The position numbers were made by a program, and so were the translations under genes. From the NCBI GenBank assembly GCA_014529385.2, contig CM043967.1, positions 83,642,278 to 83,706,277 of the forward strand: DNA of 64,000 bases, given 5' to 3'. The DNA comes from Adiantum capillus-veneris. Its lineage: Eukaryota; Streptophyta; Polypodiopsida; Polypodiales; Pteridaceae. The notes under the pieces are model-generated. The model did no database searches and was not told the DNA's origin. It saw only the letters and a program-made list of their open reading frames with translations. This document shows, in pieces, positions 53,196 through 64,000 of the stretch (position 1 is its first letter; each line of letters begins with the position of its first letter).

Positions 53196-54115
53196 ATGGC
53201 ACCTGCTAATTTGTACTCCCTTCTGCTCCTATTGCTCATGCCCTGCTTCATCCACCTGAAGTCGGCCTCGGCGTCCTACTATGGCAGCGGCAGCTCCCAG
53301 CAAAGTGGGTGGACCAGCGCGCATGCCACTTTCTACGGTGGAAGTGATGCCTCGGGCACCATGGGTAATTCATGAAGTCTCTTGATCTGCCTGCCTCTGA
53401 TCACCGAATCGATTCGTATACGCACAATATTTCATGCGCCGAGCTACCACTACACATGTCATTTGGCTGATATAATTTCATTAATGCAGGGGGTGCGTGC
53501 GGTTATGGCGACCTCTACTCCTCGGGCTATGGCACCAACACGGCAGCCCTGAGCACTGCCCTCTTCAATGCCGGCCTCAGCTGCGGTGCTTGCTTCGAGA
53601 TCCGGTGCGATGCATCGTCCGACCCGCAGTGGTGCATTGCTGGAGAATCGGTGACGGTCACAGCCACCAATCTGTGTCCTCCCAACAATGCCCTGCCCAA
53701 CAATGCGGGCGGCTGGTGCAACCCACCTCTCCAGCACTTCGACATGGCGCAGCCAGCGTTTGAGAAGATTGGAGTGTACAGGGGCGGCATCGTGCCTGTG
53801 GAGTACCGCCGGGTGCCCTGTGCCAAGAAGGGTGGCATACACTTCACCATGAATGGTCACGCCTACTTCAACCTGGTGCTCATTACGAATGTGGGAGGAG
53901 TGGGTGATGTGCACTCCGTCTCCGTCAAGGGCTCGCGCACGGGATGGCAAGCCATGACCAGAAATTGGGGCCAGAATTGGCAGAGCAATGCGCGGTTGGA
54001 CGGCCAGAGCCTCTCCTTCCAGGTCACCACCAGCGATGGCCGCACCCTCACCTCCTACGACGTGGCGCCCGCGGATTGGCGCTTCGGCCAAACCTTCAGC
54101 GGCGAGCAATTCTAG
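53196..54115 (+). CDS. EXPA: Alpha-expansin
   Basis: Exons 53196-53364 and 53490-54115 give 264 codons plus stop, the usual EXPA length. Residues 1-27 are a signal peptide ([17 protein letters not shown]). Domain 1 starts [20 protein letters not shown] and continues [20 protein letters not shown]; it has the Cys pattern of the six-stranded barrel, the HFD motif in [13 protein letters not shown], and the GWCNPP insertion typical of the alpha class. Domain 2 (grass-pollen-like, carbohydrate-binding) includes [20 protein letters not shown] and ends [13 protein letters not shown]. Expansins are secreted and loosen plant cell walls at low pH without hydrolysis. It is GC-rich, intact and the only clear host gene here. 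The single intron lies just before GGACGYG, a position common in EXPA genes. Confidence 0.97.
53365..53489 (+). other. Expansin intron
   Basis: 125 bp, ATGG|GTAATTC to TTAATGCAG|GGGGTGC, phase 1. Splicing restores the conserved [11 protein letters not shown]. Confidence 0.93.
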
Positions 54116-54190
54116 CTTCAATATCTGGTCGCCCAAAGTAGGCTAGCCGCTAGCTACTTCATTTGGGATTGGAAGCACAACAATATTCTA
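54116..54190 (+). other. Expansin 3' flank
   Basis: Only about 75 bases of single-copy sequence lie between the stop codon and the start of the tandem repeat block. No clear AATAAA is seen; the poly(A) site may fall within the first repeat unit. Confidence 0.4.
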
Positions 54191-54427
54191 CACTGTATTA
54201 TATATAATGATGGGGGACTTGTGCTAACATCATCTGGCGACCTGAGGTTGCACCCAATTATATTTACAGCCCGCAACCCAGATTGTTCAATGTGATAAAG
54301 CCATCCCTCCAGCACCAAACACATGATCAACGTCATTCTTACCCATGTAATGAGTGGGGCACCTTCGCTCGTCGTGACCGTCGAAGATGTTTGGGATGTT
54401 CTTCGATTTGCGTGCGCAATGTAAATT

Positions 54428-54484
<57 letters not shown>

Positions 54485-56907
54485 AATTTGTCATGCTGAT
54501 ATGTCCCCTCTATTCTAATTTTCTCATTGGTTATGGCATGCTAGATATGTCTAGTTTCGTTCTTCTCAAGCATGTTATGATAGCACTTGTGGACATTGTT
54601 GAAATTCTTATGACATTGGTGCGCTTTCGTTGATTAAGGGGCCTTGTATCTTTGCTGCTAATTGTGTTTCATTATCATCAATGGCAGTCATGTTCTCATC
54701 CATAGCTTGATCCTTGTTTGGATCTCTAATGGCATCCTTAATATACATAAACTACATATTCTACACAAATCTTTGCCATAAAAGCACAATGTCGAGCCAT
54801 AAAACTGTCAAATCAATCCCTACATAGGATTTCTTGCTCTCCTAGATCGATGTGGTCCAAGATCAATGTCGGAAACCGTACCTTATAATTGCAACCTTCT
54901 TGCACCGGAAGTCTTCAACAAAGACCATACCAAACTCCTCATCAAGAATTTCCTTCTTTAGAAGGAACCCAAACCCCAAATAGGCCTCTTTAGATTAAGG
55001 TTGATTCTACAGTGGCCAATAGAAAGAGGGTAACAACCACAAGATGTCACTGTTTGCATCATAGCTTGTCCTCCTCCCCTTGGTTACCCCCCCCCCCCCC
55101 CCTCTCTCTTCCCACTTGGAAAGAGTCCAAAAACATTCAAAAGCATTTTCTTGCAACTTTCTCAACTGAAGATACAACCAACTTACAAGCCCCTTCTCCT
55201 TGAGTGGACTTCCTATTAAGTTTATGGGCATGGCCAGAGTTTTTAGCTAAAGATGCACCAAAGCTCTCGGCATTAATTTCCTAGAATTCTAAGAGAGACC
55301 AGGACGATGTCCAGAACACTCATTGAAGAAAATGAAGATGGACGGATTGACGTCAAGATTAGGTTTGGAAGATCGAACGGAACATGCTATTTACTTCATG
55401 GTCCATCACTAGATTCCACAATAAAAGAAGCTTTCCTATAGTTCCCCAAATGACAAATTAAGCATTTTTTTTTTTTGTTAGAGGAGACCATACTCACCCA
55501 TACAATGCTTGCATCTATTTCCTTTTCCCAATCTGCACCATAGGAGTGATCTAGCTTAGCTTGCGAACCCTTAAATGCGAAACCAACCATTTGAGTATAG
55601 AGAAAGAGTCTCTTTCATTCAAATTTGAAAACCCTTTCTCTCGAGCCCTTCCACTTGAAAGCTTCCTCACACCCCCAATGTTCAAGAAAGTCTTTTTTCC
55701 TTGTATTTTCTTGTATATTTTTGAACTATTTTCTTGTATATTTTACAATTTTTTCTTCCCTTAACCTTGGTTTGCAAGTGCTACCTTTGATTTTCAATTG
55801 GCTCAAGTCTAAGCTGACGCAAACCTTTCTTGAACACTACCACACCCTATACTTTCTTCTTTTTGGAGGCTTGTGGCCCTTACTTCTCAATTTCATCCAT
55901 CTAAAAGCTTATATTTATTGCCTTTGAGATTTGAATGTTTTTCTATTTTTGCGTTGGATTTTGAACAACCCAAAATTTTAAAAATCCATTGAAGTCCTTT
56001 TCCAATATCCACATCAAAATGACCTACACATGTTATTTTTCTAGGAGAGACTCTTTTTTTTAAAGTAGCTCAAAACCACTTGCGGCATTCTATGTTCCCT
56101 TAATCACCAACAACATAGCACACTAACCCAATTACTTATAAGGCCCTTTTGGTTTATTATTTTTTTCAATAATGAGCCAATTGGATCCCTTGACCATGAC
56201 TCTCACTCGAATTTGGAATCCTTCAGGCCCTTTCATTATTTTCTTTCTCTTTTTTTGATAAATTTGACACATTTTTAGGACTGACTCTTTCATGTAACTT
56301 GCCACTCCATATATCCTCAACATGACCTGAACTAGATGACTTTGTAGAAGACCACTCAAAACCTATCGTACTGTGCATTTGTATTTTGTGCAGTCACATT
56401 ATCATTCACATCATCCCCAACACCATCTTTTCTATGAGCATGTGAGTTCACCAAGAGAGTTTTTTAATTTCAATAAAGGTAGATGTTTACATCGATAAAA
56501 AGGGTTTTTAAACCTCACTGTTAGACAAAAGTGAAGGGGCATTTAACTCATGAAAATATGTATATGAAGAGGGGTTATTTAAATGTAACTTGAAGCAGGT
56601 GATGTAGAGGTTTTTCTAATAGTGCATGCTTCAAGGAAGTACTATCCACCTCCATGTGACCTCAACATTGTACATATTTTGTTGTGTTTTTCAACCATTA
56701 AAGAAAGTGCGTAACCGCCTCAATTTTCTTTGCCATAAAAGCGTTCAAGGACTATTTCTTCAACTCCTTATTTGTGATCTTTTAACAAATAAAATACACC
56801 CATTTCCTATTAAATCTGTATGTTTTTTACTAATTCCTTTTTATGGTACCCTTTTGTATGTGAAAACATGAGAAGAAAAGAAGTTTAATAAGCTCGTCTA
56901 CTGCACT
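54191..56907. repeat. Tandem repeat unit 1 (about 2.7 kb)
   Basis: Begins CACTGTATTATATATAATGA and GGGGGACTTGTGCTAACATC, then a TC/AC microsatellite, a segment with CTCCTAGATCGATGTGGTCC, a C-run before TCTCTC, and a LINE-like end at 56580-56870. No coding frame is supported; open frames here recur only because the unit is repeated. Confidence 0.88.
54431..54485. repeat. (TC)n(AC)n microsatellite
   Basis: Compound repeat in unit 1. Confidence 0.95.
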
Positions 56908-57169
56908 CACTGTATTATATATATACCGATGGGGGACTTGTGCTAACATCATCTGAGGAGCTATGGTTGCACCCAATTATATTTACCCAGGGAGCCGCCC
57001 GCAAGCGAGATTGGTCAATGTGATAAAGCCATCCCTCTAGCCAACCACATGATCAACGTCATTCTTACCCATGTAATGAGTGGGGCACCCTCGCTCGTCG
57101 TGAGTCATGCATGCGTCATGACTGTCAAAGATGTTTGGGATGTTCATCTATTTGCGTGCGCAATATAAA

Positions 57170-57250
<81 letters not shown>

Positions 57251-59553
57251 TTTGTCATGCTGATATGTCTCCTCTACTATAATTTTCTCATTGGTTATAG
57301 CCTGCTAGAGGTGTCTAGTTTCGTTCTTCTCAACCATGTTATGATAGCTCTCGTGGACATTGTTGAAATTCTTATAACATTGGTGCGCTTTCATTGATTG
57401 AGGGGCATGCGCATGTGTAAAACTTTCCCAAGTTTTATTGACCTTGTACCTTTGTTGCTAATTGTGTTTCATTAGCATCAATAGCAGCCATGTTCTCATC
57501 CATAGCTTGATCCTTGTTTGGATCTCCAATGGCATCCTTAAAATACATAAACTACATATCCTACCCAATCTTTTCCATAAAAGCACAATGTCAAGACAAT
57601 CTCAACATAGGATTTCTTGCTCTCCTAGATCGATGTGGTCCAATTTCCATGTCGGGAACCATATATTATAGTTGGAACCTTATTGCACCCGAAGTATTCA
57701 ACAAAGACCATACCAAACTCCTCATCAAGAATTTCCTCCCGGACCCCAAATGGGCCCGTTTAGATTAAGGGTTGATTTTGCAGTGGCCAATAGGAAGGGG
57801 GTGGCAACCACAAGTTTCATTGTTTGCATCATAGCTTGTCCTCTCTTCCCTTGGTCCCACCCCCCCGCTCTCTCTCCCTCTATCTTCCTGGAATGAGTCT
57901 GAAAACGTTCAAAAGGAATTTTCTTGCAACTTTTTCAAGTGAAGATACTGCTAGCTTACTTTTTCAAGTGAAGACATCAAGATTAGATTTGGAAGATCGA
58001 ACGGAACATGCTATTTACTTCATGGTCCATCACTAGATTCCACAATAAAAGAAGCTTTCCTATAGTTCCCCAAATGACAAATTAAGCCTATTTTTTTCTG
58101 TTAGAGAAGACCATACTTACCCATACATTGCTTGCATCTATTTCCTTTTCCCAATATGCACCATAGGAGTGATCTAGCTTAGCTTGCGAACCCTTAAATG
58201 CGAGACCAACCATTTGAGTATAGAGAAAGAGTCTCTTTCATTCAAATTTGAAAACCCTTTCTCTCGAGCCTTTCCACTTGAAAGCTTCCTGACACACCCA
58301 ATGTTCAAGAAAGTCTTTTTTTCCTTGTATTTTCTTGCATATTTTTGAACTATTTTCTTGTATATTTTACAATTTTTTCTTCCCTTAACCTTGGTTTGCA
58401 AGTGCTACCTTTGATTTTCAATTGGCTCAAGTCTAAGCTGACGCAAACCTTTCTTGAACACTACCACACCCTATACTTTCTTCTTTTTGGAGGCTTGTGG
58501 CCCTTACTTCTCAATTTCATCCATCTAAAAGCTTATATTTATTGCCTTTGAGATTTGAATGTTTTTCTATTTTTGCGTTGGATTTTGAACAACCCAAATT
58601 TTAAAAATCTGTTGAAGTCCTTTTCCAATATCCACATCAAAATGACCTACACATGTTATTTTTCTAGGAGAGACTCTTTTTTTTTAAAGTAGCTCAAAAC
58701 CACTTGCGGCATTCTATGTTCCCTTAATCACCAACAACATAGCACACTAACCCAATTACTTATAAGGCCCTTTTGGTTTATTATTTTTTTTCAATAATGA
58801 GCCAATTGGATCCCCTGACCATGACTCTCACTCGAATTTGGCATCCTTCAGGCCCTTTCATTATTTTCTTTCTCTTTTTTAGATATATTTGACACATTTT
58901 TAGGACTGACTCTTTCATGTAACTTGCCACTCCATATATCCTCAACATGACCTGAACTAGATGACTTTGTAGAAGACCACTCAAAACCTATCGTACTGTG
59001 CATTTGTATTTTGTGCAGTCACATTATCATTCACATCATCCCCAACACCATCTTTTCTATGAGCATGTGAGTTCACCAAGAGAGTTTTTTAATTTCAATA
59101 AAGGTAGATGTTTACATCGATAAAAGGGGTTTTTAAACCTCACTTTTAGACAAAATTCTACAGGTTTTAAAGGAAGAAGGGGCATTTAACTCATGAAAAC
59201 GTGTATGTGAAGAGGGGTTATTTAAATGTTACGTGAAGCAGGTGATGTACAGGTTTTTGTAATAGTGGATGCTTCAAGGAAGTACTATCCACCGCCATGT
59301 GACCTCAACATTGTACATATTTTGTTGTGTTTTTCAACCGTTGAAGAAAGTGCGTAACCGCCTCAACTTTCTCTGCCATGAAAGCGTTCAAGGACTATTT
59401 CTTCAACTCCTTATTTGTGATTTTTTAACAAATAAAATACACCCATTTCCTATTAAATATGTATGTGTTTTACCAATTCCTTTTTATGGTACCCTTTTGT
59501 ATGTGAAAACATGAGAAGAAAAGAAATTTAATAAGCTCGTCTACTACTGCACT
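56908..59553. repeat. Tandem repeat unit 2
   Basis: Same order of segments as unit 1, about 2646 bp. It lacks a piece corresponding to about 55150-55350 of unit 1. Confidence 0.88.
57173..57243. repeat. (TC)n(AC)n microsatellite
   Basis: Same compound repeat in unit 2, longer. Confidence 0.95.
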
Positions 59554-61910
<2,357 letters not shown>

Positions 61911-61935
61911 ATAGTCACATAATTATTGAGTGAAC

Positions 61936-61960
61936 ACCCCCCCCCCCCCCCCCCCCCCCA
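61936..61960. repeat. Poly-C run
   Basis: About 24 consecutive C, six bases before the CACTA terminus. Similar C-runs occur at 8409 and 55088, so run length may be unreliable in the assembly. Confidence 0.85.
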
Positions 61961-62284
61961 CCTTACACTACAAGAGGTTGTGTGCACTTGTGATGTTTTT
62001 AGCGACGAAAATACATTGGGTTTTTATACTCCCCGGCGTCGCTAAGACCGTCGCTAACAGTGTCAATACGGAAACATCGCTATGAGAATCTTTGCAAATA
62101 TAATAGTTACAACACCATTGTCAATATTGAGAAAATATACATGGTTTTCCAATAGCTACAAAAAGACGTATACATGTCATCTCATGGTACATATGCTATG
62201 ACAAAAGGAAACTAATGCTATCTAGCTACGACTAGATTGACGTCGTCTAATCAGACGTCTCATCATGTCCAAGCGGCATATCTA

Positions 62285-63569
62285 TCAGATTCTGCAAAAA
62301 GAACAATAAGACAGCTTTCTATAAGTATAAACATATAATTTACAAAACAATACAACAAATAGAAAAGAGTAAACCCTAATACTAACCATGTCACCGCGAG
62401 AACTCAAAATGTCCATCAAGGCGTTTATGCCCTTTCTACCTGCATACTCGCGCTCGTACGGTGTGGGGTCACGTCCTGTCATCGACCACTGTTCAAAATA
62501 TACAAAGAATCCATTATGTTAGAATTTAAAAGTACAAATAGATATAACTATCAAACCTAAAGAGCAATGCAAAAACACTTACAAAGTCGGCCTCAAATGA
62601 TGCCCACCCGCCGCTCCCAAAGTGATGCGAGCACCCTGCCTCTACTCGCGTTGGCTGCCTCCTTTTGTTGCTTCCACTTGTCAGGATTCTTCGCATTCTT
62701 CCAATCTTCTTTGGCCAGCCAATCTGGTTTGTCTTATGGAAAAATTGTTCAAATACAATGTTTATGTATTTAAAAGGTATCTCTCTCATCCTCGCATATC
62801 TCAACATAACTCCCTATATCTATATAGAGCTCTCCGTTTTGGCAGATGTCCTCTGATTCATTTTGTAGATCCTCTGCATGCACCCCATAGAGAGTAGCAG
62901 CTTGATGCTCGTCTAGCACACCTCAGCGGAGCAAAATTGTTCAAATACAATGTTTATGGCTTTAAGAGGTTTCTCTCTCATCATCGCATAGCTCAACATA
63001 ACTCCCTATATCTATATAGAGCTCTCCGTTTAGGCAGATGTCCTCCGTTTCATTTTGTAGATCCTCTGCATGCACCCCATAGAGAGTAGCAGCTTGATGC
63101 TCGTCTGCTACCACCTCAACGGCTTGTGATCGAGCATCTTCTCCAATCTCCTCCATTGATGCCACTGTGATTGGCACATGGTAGCCCTCATACATCCGTG
63201 CACTATGAGGGGCTACCTCTATGACGTACCACCAGTTTGATGCAGACTTTGTAGAATGAAATATCACCTGCCAGAGCCACAGATCTTACATGAGAGATTC
63301 CAAGCACATAACTTCTAAAATTGGATAGCTTCCAAGCCATAACTTACTTGTTCACAATGCTCAGGTAGTACAAAAGTATCTCTTAGGTCGGTCCATTTTT
63401 TAGTTGAATCCACTTCAAGGAAACCAGACTCTCGTCTGTGCACAGTAGCATTGCGACCCTCCATGTTTATCTTGAACCATTGCATGTCGAACAAGTCGAC
63501 AAAAAATCCTCTATAATCAATCCTCAAAATCTCTTGCAGTGTGCCAAAGTAAGTGAGTTCCACCACCAC
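62285..63569 (-). CDS. CACTA transposase gene, C-terminal part
   Basis: Minus-strand pieces in order: YFGTLQEILRIDYRGFFVDL and FDMQWFKINMEGRNATVHRR (63569-63315), then STKSASNWWYVIEVAPHSAR (63267-62962). Together these match the layout of the DUF4216 domain at the C-terminus of CACTA TNP2-type proteins. Next comes HHFGSGGWASFEADF (62600-62575), resembling the Ptta/En-Spm plant transposase domain, and finally MTGRDPTPYEREYAGRKGIN (62482-62400). Introns are likely between pieces (for example ending at CTGCAG near 63270). A tandem duplication (62741-63130) disrupts the region, so the gene is probably damaged. The N-terminal part is outside the window. Confidence 0.7.
62741..63120. repeat. 192-bp tandem duplication within the CACTA gene
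   Basis: AAAATTGTTCAAATACAATG begins at 62741 and again at 62933, and both are followed by the same CTCAACATAACTCCCTATAT and CTCTGCATGCACCCCATAGA phrases with few differences. Confidence 0.9.
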
Positions 63570-64000
63570 AAGATCTACATCAGAGGACTCTCATCGATTA
63601 GACTGTTCAAATTTTACCATGATTCCACAATCTTGAGTAAAATGCTTTTTGTCGATCCGTTCCACCCTAAAGTGTCGACCTTTACACCATGCTGATGTGT
63701 ATGACTTATACTACAACCATCAAAGATTATGAGTGGCCGTTCAAATATCTAGAAAGTCACTAGTCGTACATTGCAAACTTACCTTGGTCACGCAACCCCC
63801 AGAGTACTCCCACTCCTCCTCAGTCACTTCTTCATGGCAATGTTGTGCGCTTTTTAATTGGTTGTGCAACCATCATAAGCTCATGAATGTTGGTAGGTTC
63901 TCCAGCCCCGCCAGATAATGCATCGGTGGTCGTCCTCCCCGTCTCCACTCTATCCATGCCCTTTGTCACTCTTGCTTTGCATCTTCGTATTGTGAAGTCC

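Larger units (their letters stand above)
61966..64000 (-). mobile_element. CACTA (En/Spm) transposon, one end
   Basis: The terminus is CACTACAAGAGGTTGTGTGC at 61966, a standard CACTA inverted-repeat start. It is followed by subterminal AGCGACG/CGTCGCTAA motifs (62002, 62037, 62050). Protein-coding fragments on the minus strand continue to the window end. The other terminus lies outside. Confidence 0.88.

Noticed and set aside
53459-54136. 225-codon minus-strand frame over expansin exon 2
   Set aside because: Antisense of a GC-rich, fully conserved expansin exon; long opposite frames are common in such sequence.

Overview
This is a land-plant nuclear window made almost entirely of transposable elements, with one clear host gene. 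The evidence for a plant is an alpha-expansin gene (53196-54115), Ty3/gypsy chromoviruses with tRNA-Met primer sites, a CACTA end with En/Spm-type protein fragments, and element stop codons biased to TAG, as expected from decay of CHG-methylated cytosine. I cannot name the species. The mix of elements and the short introns (about 80-125 bp) would fit a large-genome fern or other non-flowering plant, but that is a guess.

Layout. 1-1600: nothing I recognise. 1605-10011: minus-strand gag-protease LTR element with a tRNA-Asp primer site, a 2.7 kb leader carrying eight copies of a 24-bp palindrome, and a protein tail of W-x-P-K repeats; no reverse transcriptase is visible. 10012-11226: noncoding DNA with a second palindrome family and two adjacent perfect hairpins. 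11227-15200: decayed plus-strand element ORF with a long coiled coil. 15611-16710: gag fragment. 17741-21930: minus-strand chromovirus pol relic. 22330-24430: two tandem arrays built from dyad-symmetric units. 24425-25841 and 48027-51140: two copies of a LINE/copia relic block. The left one is split by a large gypsy chromovirus (25842-48026) with 3.6 kb LTRs and a full but broken gag-pro-RT-RH-INT-chromodomain interior. 51140-53190: copia gag relic, low-information DNA and the expansin promoter. 54190-61910: three tandem copies of a roughly 2.7 kb noncoding repeat. 61966-64000: one end of a CACTA element with the C-terminal part of its protein gene.

Most interesting part. Inside the 5' LTR of the large gypsy element sits a separate terminal-inverted-repeat transposon (28742-38467, about 9.7 kb). 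It carries four transcription units: a DDE-type transposase relic (minus, 35764-38095), two unrecognised ORFs (plus, 29182-30438 and 34179-35689), and a minus-strand gene (30681-32857). That last gene starts with the canonical histone H3 tail MARTKQTARK, continues into an H3/CENH3-like histone fold, then a Ulp1-like cysteine-protease segment, and ends in a histone-H1-like KSPTKK-rich tail. It is transcribed divergently from its neighbour across a 1.3 kb intergenic region full of CGACGCGATA-type motifs. A transposon coding for a chromatin-mimic protein of this composition is the best candidate here for an undescribed system.

The window is a nested history: an old LINE/copia block was duplicated, the gypsy element inserted into one copy, and the histone-carrying TIR transposon then inserted into the gypsy LTR. 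The 3' LTR (44388-48026) serves as an uninterrupted reference for that last insertion.
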